DNA of 64,000 nt from Streptomyces sp. Root431 (lineage in GTDB: Bacteria; Actinomycetota; Actinomycetes; Streptomycetales; Streptomycetaceae), in the NCBI RefSeq assembly GCF_001426585.1, contig NZ_LMEI01000009.1:782247-846246 (forward strand), read 5' to 3'. Below are positions 43,752 through 51,697 of the stretch, piece after piece (within the stretch, counting starts at the first letter, position 1; each line of letters opens with the position of its first letter). The notes beneath the pieces are model-generated. The model had not been told where the DNA came from and searched no databases. It saw only the letters and a list, made by a program, of their open reading frames with translations. The translations under genes and the position numbers were made by a program.

Positions 43752-44411
43752 CTATCCGGTGTGCCCGTACGGTTCCGGGGTACGCCAGCGTGCGAACGGC
43801 CTGTCCAGCCGGTACCTCCCGTCCTCGCCCAGCAGGAGCGTGCGGGTCTCGGCGTTGCCGGGGTTCGACAGCGACTCGAAGTCCGCGACCGTCCAGTGGA
43901 ACCAGCGCATGCAGAACAGCCGCATGGTCAGACCGTGGGTGACGAGGAGGACGTTCGGCGGGTGGTCCGGGGCCTCGAAGCTGCGGTAGAGGCTCTCCAG
44001 GAAGGCCCCGACCCGGTCGTAGACGTCCGCGCCGGACTCGCCCTGGGCGAAGCGGTAGAAGAAGTGCCCGTACGCGTCCCGGTACGCCTTCTGCAGGCGT
44101 ACGTCCTCCCGCTCCTGCCAGTTGCCCCAGTCCTGCTCCCGCAGCCGCGGCTCCTCCCGCACCCTCATCTGCTCGCGGGGCAGCCTGAAGGCCCGGAGGG
44201 TCTCATGGGTGCGGCGGTACGGCGACACGTATACGCTGACCTGCTCGTCGCCGAAGAGCTCCCGCAGCCGCTCCCCCGTCTCCTCCGCCTGCCGCCACCC
44301 GGTCTCGGTGAGCCGGAGGGCGTGATCGGGCTCGCGTTCGTACACCGTGTCATCGGCATTGCCCTCGGACTCTCCGTGCCGTACGAGAACGATGCGCCGC
44401 GGTCGTGCCAT
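43752..44411 (-). CDS. Histidine phosphatase (phosphoglycerate mutase-like)
   Basis: A 219-residue phosphatase of the branch with the phospho-histidine motif R11-H12-G13 (LVRHGESEGN). A second catalytic His lies in LLVTHGLTMR, and YRRTHETLRAF carries the conserved Arg. The family covers metabolic phosphatases and mutases; the substrate is unknown. Length is normal. It is 12 bases upstream of the ADP-ribosylglycohydrolase and co-transcribed with it. Confidence 0.92.
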   Translation of the reverse strand: MARPRRIVLVRHGESEGNADDTVYEREPDHALRLTETGWRQAEETGERLRELFGDEQVSVYVSPYRRTHETLRAFRLPREQMRVREEPRLREQDWGNWQEREDVRLQKAYRDAYGHFFYRFAQGESGADVYDRVGAFLESLYRSFEAPDHPPNVLLVTHGLTMRLFCMRWFHWTVADFESLSNPGNAETRTLLLGEDGRYRLDRPFARWRTPEPYGHTG

Positions 44412-44529
44412 ACCCCGACCCTAGATCGACTCCTCCGGAGAGGCTCGGCCGAGGGGGTACCCGGAGCCCATCCGGCGTAGGGGGCCGGGCTCGCGTCCGA
44501 CGGAGCCCCGGTCCCCGGGCCTTCGGCCC

Positions 44530-45135
44530 TCAGACCGTCCAGGCCGCTTCGAGCTGCACCACGTCACCGGTCAGCGCCGCCACGTCGGCGTCGGTCTTCG
44601 CGCGCAGACCGAGCCGCTCGACGCGCTCCACCCGGTACTTGCCGTGCTCCGCGGCGGACCGCCACATCGACAGCACCAGGAACTCGCTGCCCGGCGCCTC
44701 GCCGAACAGCCCCCGCAGCATGCCGGGGGAACCGGCCATCGCCGGGTTCCACACCTTCTCCTGCATGAGCGCGAAGTGCTCGGCGCGCTCCTCGTGGACG
44801 CGGCAGTGCGCCACCCTCGCCACGTCGGCGTCGCCGAACTTCGGCTCGAACCCCGTCTTCACATCGAAGCGGTGGTCGAAGAGCTTGACCTGGATGTCCT
44901 TGTACGTGCCCACCTGCGAGGCCGCCAGACGGTCGTGCGACCGCGCCATGAAGGAGTCGTAGAAGGCCCGGCTCTCCCAGAACGCGAAGATGTGGGCGAC
45001 GTCCGGCCGAGCCCGGCTCCACCCGCCGCCCTGGCCCCGGAATCCCGGCTCACCGAGCAGCCCCGCCCATTTCCGCTGTCCCCGCTCGAACCCACGACGG
45101 TCCACCACGGTGCAGCGAATCCACTTGACCAGCAC
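44530..45135 (-). CDS. YdbC/DUF4937-family protein
   Basis: A 201-residue protein of two similar ferredoxin-like halves, as in small antibiotic-monooxygenase-type dimers. Half one contains AHIFAFWESRAFYDSFM, half two SEFLVLSMWRSAAEHGKYR. I recall this as the DUF4937 (YdbC) family; its activity is not known. The start MLVKWIRCTV is the normal family start. It lies downstream of the arylamine N-acetyltransferase gene (42 bases), and both may be in one transcript. Confidence 0.8.
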   Translation of the reverse strand: MLVKWIRCTVVDRRGFERGQRKWAGLLGEPGFRGQGGGWSRARPDVAHIFAFWESRAFYDSFMARSHDRLAASQVGTYKDIQVKLFDHRFDVKTGFEPKFGDADVARVAHCRVHEERAEHFALMQEKVWNPAMAGSPGMLRGLFGEAPGSEFLVLSMWRSAAEHGKYRVERVERLGLRAKTDADVAALTGDVVQLEAAWTV

Positions 45136-45177
45136 CGCGCCATCGTACGGGCCCGGGGAGCACCCCGGCAGTACGCG

Positions 45178-46038
45178 TCAGACTCCCACCGGGTGCAGTC
45201 GCTCGAGACCCGCGCGCTCCTCCTCGTCGATCTCGATGCCGAAGTCGCCCTCCAGCGTCGCCGCCAACTCGCCGGCGGTCAGCACCCGTTCCTCGGTGAC
45301 GCCGTCCGTCCGCACGGTCGTCAGCGTCTCGCGCACCAGCGCCCTGCGCACCTCGGCCCCGGGCCGCTGCGCCACGACCTGGCCGAGAAAGCGCGACTCC
45401 GGATGGCTGGAGCTGAAGTGGTTCATGACCGTGAAGTCGCCCGGGTACAGGGTCTGCGGAGCGAACGCGTACAGATCGGTCCAGCCGTCCGGCCGCAGGG
45501 AACGCAGTACGTGGATACCCTCCTCCTCGGTCTCGATCCCGAACGTCCAGCCGCCCTGCACCACGCGCGCGCCGTCCCGGAGGGGCACCGGCTCCAGAGG
45601 CCCCTGCCACCCGAACCCCGCGTCGGCGAGCCACTGTTCGCCCTCGGCCTCGACGACCAGCAGCGCGTGCGTGACGGGCAGCAGCGCCGCACCCCGTGTG
45701 CGGTTTCGGGCTCCGCGCCCGGCCACCGGGAAGCCGATCCGCTCCAGTGCCGCCGCGAGGAGCGAGTTCTGTTCGTAGCAGTAGCCGCCCCGGCGGCGCC
45801 GGACGAGCTTGGCCTGAAGGCTCGCCAGATCCAGGGGGACGGGCCGGCCGAGGGCCACGTCGAGGTTCTCGAACGGAATGGACCGGACGTGCGCCCGGTG
45901 TACCGCGGTCAACGTCCGGAGATCGGTGGAGAGTTCCCCGTCCCGACCGATGTCGTAGCCGATTCGAGCCAGATATGCGTCGAGATCCAGCTCGTCACCA
46001 CTCCACAAACCGCTCTCCCCCTCAACCGTCGGGTCCAC
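45178..46038 (-). CDS. Arylamine N-acetyltransferase
   Basis: A 286-residue NAT that moves acetyl (or another acyl) from CoA to arylamines or related aglycones. The catalytic triad is C87 (RRGGYCYEQN), H124 (VTHALLV) and D139 (LADAGFG). The start is taken as GTG 46036-46038, with GGGG upstream; a TTG 13 codons earlier is possible but lacks a ribosome-binding site. Related enzymes in actinobacteria act in antibiotic tailoring, but none is adjacent here. Confidence 0.92.
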   Translation of the reverse strand: MDPTVEGESGLWSGDELDLDAYLARIGYDIGRDGELSTDLRTLTAVHRAHVRSIPFENLDVALGRPVPLDLASLQAKLVRRRRGGYCYEQNSLLAAALERIGFPVAGRGARNRTRGAALLPVTHALLVVEAEGEQWLADAGFGWQGPLEPVPLRDGARVVQGGWTFGIETEEEGIHVLRSLRPDGWTDLYAFAPQTLYPGDFTVMNHFSSSHPESRFLGQVVAQRPGAEVRRALVRETLTTVRTDGVTEERVLTAGELAATLEGDFGIEIDEEERAGLERLHPVGV

Positions 46039-46154
46039 TGTCGTAGCCCCATGACACCATGAGCAATCTCCCCGCAACCACGGGCTTTTGAGCGGGACGG
46101 GGCGACGGTCGAGGCGAGGCGTACGCGGGGGCGTGCGTGGAGAGGGGAAGCACC

Positions 46155-46685
46155 GTGAGCGGACTCAACAAGGGCGTGGCGAGGGTCGAGGTGACTCTCA
46201 AGTGGGACCCTGCCCCGAGCGGTGCGCCGGCCCACGACCTGGATCTCGTCGCCGGCGTCTTCACGGCAGACGACCCGCACGGCACCCCGGCCTACCTCGT
46301 GCACTTCGGCAGCCGCTCCCCCGACGGCACGATCACGCTCCACCGTGACAGCCGTACGGGCCAGGGCTTCGGCTACGACGAGGCGATGACGCTGGAGCTG
46401 GACCGGCTGGCACCCCACTACGCGCGCGTGGTGGTGGGCGTGACCGTCCAGCAGGGCGGCGGCCGGATCACCTTCGGCGACATAGCGGGCACCGGCATAC
46501 GGGTCCGCGAGGGGTACACCGACCTCCTGACGCACGACTTCGCGGACGTGCCGGGCGCCCTGTCGGCGACGGTCGTGGAGTTCACCCGGGACGGCGCGGA
46601 CGGCTGGTCGTACCGCTCGATAAGCCGCGGCTTCGACGCCGACCCCCGGGCCTTCGCGACGGTCCTCGGTTCCACGCCGGCCTGA
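46155..46685 (+). CDS. TerD-family stress protein
   Basis: A 176-residue beta-rich protein of the tellurium-resistance TerD family. Seen: the start GLNKGVARVEVTLKWDPAPSGAPAHDLDLVAGVF, the acidic Ca-binding region (DLDL, DPHG), and the central RVVVGVTVQQGGG. The start is GTG 46155 with GGGGAAG upstream. Family members form membrane-associated complexes with stress ATPases, but no other ter gene is nearby. It is divergent from the arylamine N-acetyltransferase gene. Confidence 0.88.
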   Translation: MSGLNKGVARVEVTLKWDPAPSGAPAHDLDLVAGVFTADDPHGTPAYLVHFGSRSPDGTITLHRDSRTGQGFGYDEAMTLELDRLAPHYARVVVGVTVQQGGGRITFGDIAGTGIRVREGYTDLLTHDFADVPGALSATVVEFTRDGADGWSYRSISRGFDADPRAFATVLGSTPA

Positions 46686-46697
46686 CGAGCACGCGAA

Positions 46698-46728
46698 AGA
46701 GGGCGCCGACCGATGGTCGACACCCTCT
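46698..46728. terminator. Bidirectional terminator between terD and nrdJ
   Basis: AGAGGGCGCCGACC (46698-46711) and GGTCGACACCCTCT (46715-46728) form a 14-bp stem with two mismatches and a 3-base loop. It lies between two convergent genes. Confidence 0.78.
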
Positions 46729-46796
46729 CTCACGTGTGGCTCAGCGCCCCGGGCGGCGGTTCCTCACCGCCGCACCGGACGCGCTTGCGCTCGCTG

Positions 46797-49697
46797 TCAG
46801 CTGCAGCCGCTGGTGGAGCCGCAGCCCTCGCAGATGTAGCAGGAGCCGGCGCGCTGCATCTTCGTACCGCAGGAGAAGCAGAGCGGGGCGTCGGCGCTGA
46901 TGCCGAGCTGCATCTCGACGAGCTCCGCCGAGGTGTGCGCCTGCTTCGGGGCCGGGACCTCGGCCTGCGGGGCCGGGACGGCGGCCACGACGGCCTTCGG
47001 CTCCTGGGCGCGGGGCGCGGACTGGGCCAGGGCCTCGACGTCGACCTCGTCGTCCTCGGCCTGCTCGTACGAGCCGGTGTCGAGGTGACGCTGGCGCTCC
47101 TCGGCGGAGTGGATGCCGAGGGCGGAGCGGGTCTCGAAGGGCAGGAAGTCGAGCGCCAGGCGGCGGAAGATGTAGTCGACGATCGACTGCGCCATCCGCA
47201 CGTCCGGGTCGTCCGTCATGCCGGCCGGCTCGAAGCGCATGTTGGTGAACTTCGAGACGTAGGTCTCCAGCGGAACGCCGTACTGCAGACCGACGGAGAC
47301 GGCGATGGAGAAGGCGTCCATCATGCCGGCGAGGGTCGAACCCTGCTTCGACATCTTCAGGAAGACCTCGCCGAGACCGTCGTCCGGGTAGGAGTTGGCG
47401 GTCATGTAACCCTCGGCGCCACCCACGGTGAAGGAGGTGGTGATCCCCGGGCGGCCCTTGGGCAGACGCTTGCGGACCGGACGGTACTCGACGACCTTCT
47501 CGACGGCCTCGCGGATCGTCGCCTCGGACTTCGCGGTGACCTCGACCTTCTCCTCCTCCTTCTTCTTGGCGGAGAGGGGCTGGCCGACCTTGCAGTTGTC
47601 GCGGTAGATCGCGAGCGCCTTGACGCCCATCTTCCAGGCCTCGAAGTAGACCTCCTCGACGTCCTCGACCGTGGCCGTCTCCGGCAGGTTCACGGTCTTG
47701 GAGAGGGCGCCCGAGATCCACGGCTGGATGGCGGCCATCATGCGGACGTGGCCCATCGCGGAGATGGAGCGCTCGCCCATGGCGCAGTCGAAGACCTCGT
47801 AGTGCTCGGTCTTCAGACCGGGGGCGTCGATCACATTGCCGTGCTCGGCGATGTGGGCGACGATCGCCTCGATCTGCTCCTCCTGGTAGCCCAGGCGGCG
47901 CAGGGCCTGCGGGACGGTGCCGTTGACGATCTGCATCGAGCCGCCGCCGACCAGCTTCTTGAACTTGACCAGGGCGAGGTCGGGCTCGAGGCCGGTGGTG
48001 TCGCAGGACATCGCGAGACCGATGGTGCCGGTCGGGGCGATGACCGACGCCTGGGCGTTGCGGAAGCCGTTCTTGGCGCCGAGGCGGACGACGTCCTGCC
48101 AGGCCTCCGTGGCGGCGGCCCAGATCGGCGAGTCGAGGTCGTCGAAGCGGACGGCCTTGGTGTTCTCGTCGGCGTGCTGCTGCATGACGCGCTGGTGCGG
48201 CTCGGCGTTGCGGGCGTAGCCGTCGTAGGCGCCGACGACGGCGGCGAGCTCGGCGGAGCGCTTGTACGACGTGCCGGTCATCAGGGAGGAGATGGCACCG
48301 GCGAGGGCGCGGCCGCCGTCGGAGTCGTACGCGTGGCCGGTCGCCATCAGCAGGGCGCCGAGGTTGGCGTAGCCGATGCCGAGCTGGCGGTAGGCGCGGG
48401 TGTTCTCGCCGATCTTCTCCGTGGGGAAGTCGGCGAAGCAGATGGAGATGTCCATCGCGGTGATGACGAGCTCGACGACCTTGGCGAAGCGCTCGACGTC
48501 GAAGGACTGGTTGCCCTTGCCGTCGTCCTTGAGGAACTTCATGAGGTTCAGCGAGGCGAGGTTGCAGGACGTGTTGTCCAGGTGCATGTACTCGCTGCAC
48601 GGGTTCGAGCCGTTGATACGGCCGGACTCGGGGCAGGTGTGCCAGTGGTTGATCGTGTCGTCGTACTGGATGCCCGGGTCGGCGCAGGCCCAGGCGGCCT
48701 CGGCCATCTTGCGGAAGAGCGACTTGGCGTCGACCTCCTCGATGACCTCGCCCGTCATGCGGGAGGTGAGACCGAACTTGCCACCGGACTCGACGGCCTT
48801 CATGAACGTGTCGTTCACGCGGACGGAGTTGTTGGCGTTCTGGTACTGGACGGACGTGATGTCGTCGCCGCCCAGGTCCATGTCGAAGCCCGCGTCACGG
48901 AGGGCGCGGATCTTCTCCTCCTCCTTCACCTTGGTCTCGATGAAGTTCTCGATGTCGGGGTGGTCGACGTCGAGGATGACCATCTTGGCCGCGCGACGGG
49001 TCGCACCGCCCGACTTGATCGTTCCCGCGGAGGCGTCGGCGCCGCGCATGAAGGAGACCGGGCCGGAGGCGTTGCCGCCGGAGGAGAGCAGCTCCTTGGA
49101 GGAGCGGATGCGGGAGAGGTTCAGGCCGGCGCCGGAGCCGCCCTTGAAGATCATGCCCTCTTCCTTGTACCAGTCGAGGATGGACTCCATGGAGTCGTCG
49201 ACGGACAGGATGAAGCAGGCGGAGACCTGCTGGGGCTGCGGGGTGCCGACGTTGAACCAGACCGGCGAGTTGAAGCTGAAGATCTGGTGCAGGAGGGCGT
49301 AGGCCAGCTCGTGCTCGAAGATCTCGGCATCGGCCGGCGACGCGAAGTAGCCGTAGTCCTCGCCGGCCTTCGTGTACGTCTTCACGATCCGGTCGATGAG
49401 CTGCTTCAGACCGGTCTCGCGCTGCGGGGTGCCGACCGCTCCGCGGAAGTACTTGCTGGTGACGATGTTGACCGCGTTCACCGACCAGAAGTCGGGGAAC
49501 TCGACGCCACGCTGCTCGAAGTTGATCGAGCCGTCGCGCCAGTTGGTCATGACGACGTCACGACGCTCCCAGGCCACCTCGTCGTACGGATGCACGCCAG
49601 GGGTGGTGTGGATGCGCTCGATACGCAGGCCCTTGCTCGCCGACTTGGTTCCCTTGTTGCGGGAACCACGTGCCGGGCCGCTCGCCGTCTCTGTCAT
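46797..49697 (-). CDS. nrdJ: Vitamin B12-dependent (class II) ribonucleotide reductase
   Basis: A 966-residue reductase that makes dNTPs using adenosylcobalamin, with no need for oxygen. Seen: the N-terminal ALLHQIFSFNSPVWFNVG region, active-site NPCSEY, CDTTGLEPD and a long beta-barrel core. The C-terminal zinc-like Cys cluster (CYICEGCGSTSGCS) is for thioredoxin-type re-reduction. The start is the ATG at 49695-49697 with GGGAGG five bases upstream. It follows nrdR in the same direction with a 172-base gap, and in streptomycetes both are one transcript under NrdR. Confidence 0.97.
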   Translation of the reverse strand: MTETASGPARGSRNKGTKSASKGLRIERIHTTPGVHPYDEVAWERRDVVMTNWRDGSINFEQRGVEFPDFWSVNAVNIVTSKYFRGAVGTPQRETGLKQLIDRIVKTYTKAGEDYGYFASPADAEIFEHELAYALLHQIFSFNSPVWFNVGTPQPQQVSACFILSVDDSMESILDWYKEEGMIFKGGSGAGLNLSRIRSSKELLSSGGNASGPVSFMRGADASAGTIKSGGATRRAAKMVILDVDHPDIENFIETKVKEEEKIRALRDAGFDMDLGGDDITSVQYQNANNSVRVNDTFMKAVESGGKFGLTSRMTGEVIEEVDAKSLFRKMAEAAWACADPGIQYDDTINHWHTCPESGRINGSNPCSEYMHLDNTSCNLASLNLMKFLKDDGKGNQSFDVERFAKVVELVITAMDISICFADFPTEKIGENTRAYRQLGIGYANLGALLMATGHAYDSDGGRALAGAISSLMTGTSYKRSAELAAVVGAYDGYARNAEPHQRVMQQHADENTKAVRFDDLDSPIWAAATEAWQDVVRLGAKNGFRNAQASVIAPTGTIGLAMSCDTTGLEPDLALVKFKKLVGGGSMQIVNGTVPQALRRLGYQEEQIEAIVAHIAEHGNVIDAPGLKTEHYEVFDCAMGERSISAMGHVRMMAAIQPWISGALSKTVNLPETATVEDVEEVYFEAWKMGVKALAIYRDNCKVGQPLSAKKKEEEKVEVTAKSEATIREAVEKVVEYRPVRKRLPKGRPGITTSFTVGGAEGYMTANSYPDDGLGEVFLKMSKQGSTLAGMMDAFSIAVSVGLQYGVPLETYVSKFTNMRFEPAGMTDDPDVRMAQSIVDYIFRRLALDFLPFETRSALGIHSAEERQRHLDTGSYEQAEDDEVDVEALAQSAPRAQEPKAVVAAVPAPQAEVPAPKQAHTSAELVEMQLGISADAPLCFSCGTKMQRAGSCYICEGCGSTSGCS

Positions 49698-49869
49698 GCC
49701 GCCTCCCATATACGGGCAAAACACACTTTGGCACCCAGAAAATCCCAGGGCACCGTCTTCTGTACGTCTTTCGGTACTGCTGCCACGAGGACCTCTCGGG
49801 TCACCCGGGGCACGTCTGTCGGGCCGCTTCGCGGCCGATCGCCGGGCCGTGGTCGGCCCGGACCGCCGA

Positions 49870-50379
49870 TCAGTCGGCGGCGGTGGCGGGAACGGGGACC
49901 TCAGGGGTCGCACCGGTCCCGCGGTTCTCAGCGGGAGACCGCTCGCGGAGTTCCACGATGGCGGTCTCGAAGTCTTCGAGGCTGTCGAAGGCCTTGTACA
50001 CGGACGCGAAGCGCAGGTACGCGACGAGGTCGAGCTCCTGCAAGGGGCCGAGGATGGCCAGACCCACGTCGTGGGTGGTCAGCTCGGCGCTACCGGTGGC
50101 GCGCACCGCCTCCTCGACCCGCTGGCCGAGCTTGGCGAGGGCGTCCTCGGTGACCGGTCGCCCCTGACACGCCTTGCGCACGCCGGAGATGACCTTGGTG
50201 CGGCTGAAGGGTTCGGTGACACCGGACCGCTTCACGACCATGAGCGAGCACGTCTCCACCGTGGTGAAGCGGCGAGAGCAGTCGGGGCACTGGCGACGGC
50301 GCCGGATCGACGTCCCGTCGTCGGTGGTGCGACTGTCGACGACACGGCTGTCGGGGTGCCTGCAGAAGGGGCAGTGCAT
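49870..50379 (-). CDS. nrdR: NrdR repressor of ribonucleotide reductase genes
   Basis: A 169-residue ATP-cone repressor. The N-terminal zinc ribbon has C3, C6, C31 and C34 (CPFC, CPDC), then the ATP-cone (about 49-139). The C-terminal 20 residues are a Gly/Pro/Ala-rich tail. It binds dATP or ATP and controls nrd genes. The start is MHCPFCRHP at 50377-50379; a longer frame exists but has no ribosome-binding site. Two NrdR boxes 31 bp apart lie upstream, so it is self-regulated together with nrdJ. Confidence 0.97.
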   Translation of the reverse strand: MHCPFCRHPDSRVVDSRTTDDGTSIRRRRQCPDCSRRFTTVETCSLMVVKRSGVTEPFSRTKVISGVRKACQGRPVTEDALAKLGQRVEEAVRATGSAELTTHDVGLAILGPLQELDLVAYLRFASVYKAFDSLEDFETAIVELRERSPAENRGTGATPEVPVPATAAD

Positions 50380-50489
50380 AGCTTCCGACCCTCCCTCACG
50401 GCACGACTGATGAGCCTCACGCGGCCCGTCAAGGCCCTGCGAAGCGACCTCCAGCATAGGTGATGCGAGCGCCCCCGGCAGACCGGGGA

Positions 50490-50536
50490 CCACTACCCCT
50501 GGGTGGTCGATGCCATACAACCACTAGATCTTGGGT
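50490..50536. promoter_or_regulatory. Pair of NrdR boxes upstream of nrdR
   Basis: CCACTACCCCTGGGTG (50490-50505) and CCACTAGATCTTGGGT (50521-50536) match the NrdR box form, with starts 31 bp apart (three helical turns), as known for NrdR operators. They lie 111-157 bases upstream of the nrdR start. Confidence 0.78.
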
Positions 50537-50747
50537 TAGGGGCGAATCCACCCCTTGCGCGTGTCGCGGACCGCGGGCTCCCGCGGTTCCGCGTTCCCGG
50601 GTGCGACACTGGGAAGGCACACCGGATGTCCGCGGCCCAGCGGCGAAGGCTACCGTAATGACCGAATTGGGTTCGCGGGGTGCTGCGGAGTGACGGTACT
50701 CATACACCCCCACGCATACACGCGTAAGGCAATCTGCGAATTTTCAC

Positions 50748-50763
50748 TCGAACGTGTGTTTGG
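50748..50763. promoter_or_regulatory. SOS box (LexA operator) upstream of lexA
   Basis: TCGAACGTGTGTTTGG has the core CGAAC-N4-GTTTG, one base off the perfect actinobacterial CGAAC-N4-GTTCG. It is 67-82 bases before the lexA start and fits autoregulation. Confidence 0.82.
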
Positions 50764-50829
50764 CGCAACCTTTCGAAAGCCACTACCGTTGTGCCAGCCA
50801 GGGAGACAAATTCGAGAGGGGCCGACGAC

Positions 50830-51618
50830 GTGACCACCACCGCAGACAGTGCCACCATCACCGCCCAGGACCGCTCCCAGGGCCGACTCGAGCCGGTGCA
50901 TGCCATGAATGACGCAGCCATGAACGGCGAGGAGCCCGGGCGACCCGCCCGCGCCCTTCCCGGGCGACCTCCAGGCATCAGGGCCGACAGCTCCGGCCTC
51001 ACCGACCGGCAGCGCCGGGTCATCGAGGTCATCCGGGACTCGGTCCAGCGGCGCGGCTACCCGCCGTCGATGCGCGAGATCGGCCAGGCCGTCGGACTGT
51101 CCAGCACGTCGTCGGTGGCTCACCAGCTCATGGCGCTGGAGCGCAAGGGCTTCCTCCGCCGTGACCCGCACCGCCCCCGGGCGTACGAGGTGCGCGGCTC
51201 GGACCAGCCGAGCACGCAGCCGACGGACACCACGGGCAAGCCCGCCGCGTCGTACGTCCCCTTGGTCGGCCGGATCGCGGCCGGCGGCCCCATCCTGGCC
51301 GAGGAGTCCGTCGAGGACGTCTTCCCGCTCCCCCGGCAGCTGGTCGGTGACGGCGAGCTGTTCGTCCTGAAGGTCGTCGGCGACTCGATGATCGAAGCCG
51401 CCATCTGTGATGGCGACTGGGTCACCGTCCGCCGCCAGCCCGTCGCGGAGAACGGCGACATCGTCGCCGCCATGCTCGACGGCGAGGCCACGGTCAAGCG
51501 CTTCAAGCGCGAGGACGGCCACGTCTGGCTCCTCCCGCACAACGCGGCGTACCAGCCCATCCCCGGCGACGAGGCCACCATCCTCGGCAAGGTCGTGGCG
51601 GTGCTCCGGCGGGTCTGA
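50830..51618 (+). CDS. lexA: LexA repressor
   Basis: A 262-residue SOS repressor with an N-terminal extension of about 55 disordered residues not found in E. coli LexA. Residues about 55-120 are the winged HTH (GLTDRQRRVIEVIRDSVQRRGYPPSMREIGQAVGL). The cleavage site is A151-G152 (RIAAGGP), and the Ser-Lys dyad is S186 (VVGDSMIEA) and K223 (ATVKRF). The start is GTG 50830 with GAGAGGGG upstream. It autoregulates through the SOS box at 50748. Confidence 0.97.
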   Translation: MTTTADSATITAQDRSQGRLEPVHAMNDAAMNGEEPGRPARALPGRPPGIRADSSGLTDRQRRVIEVIRDSVQRRGYPPSMREIGQAVGLSSTSSVAHQLMALERKGFLRRDPHRPRAYEVRGSDQPSTQPTDTTGKPAASYVPLVGRIAAGGPILAEESVEDVFPLPRQLVGDGELFVLKVVGDSMIEAAICDGDWVTVRRQPVAENGDIVAAMLDGEATVKRFKREDGHVWLLPHNAAYQPIPGDEATILGKVVAVLRRV

Positions 51619-51639
51619 CACTCCTCGCCGGCTCTGACC

Positions 51640-51674
51640 GGGCCCCGGGACCCACTGCGCCGGTCCCGGGGCCC
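51640..51674. terminator. Bidirectional terminator between lexA and dinG
   Basis: GGGCCCCGGGACC (51640-51652) pairs perfectly with GGTCCCGGGGCCC (51662-51674), 13 bp with a 9-base loop. A second GC-rich inverted repeat (51673-51694) follows. The genes converge here. Confidence 0.82.
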
Positions 51675-51697
51675 TGCCGTGCACGCACGGCAGGGGA

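Larger units (their letters stand above)
50380..50829. other. Divergent regulatory region between nrdR and lexA
   Basis: 450 bases without a gene, the densest regulatory gap of the window. It holds the NrdR box pair (50490-50536), a long imperfect hairpin at 50561-50609 with GTGTCGC / GCGACAC ends around a CCGCGGG / CCCGCGG core, and an SOS box (50748-50763). The strands to nrdR and to lexA start here. Confidence 0.75.

Noticed and set aside
46713..50153. A 1146-codon open frame on the plus strand over nrdJ
   Set aside because: It is antisense to nrdJ with shadow-like composition (Val/Leu/Asp-rich, no motifs).
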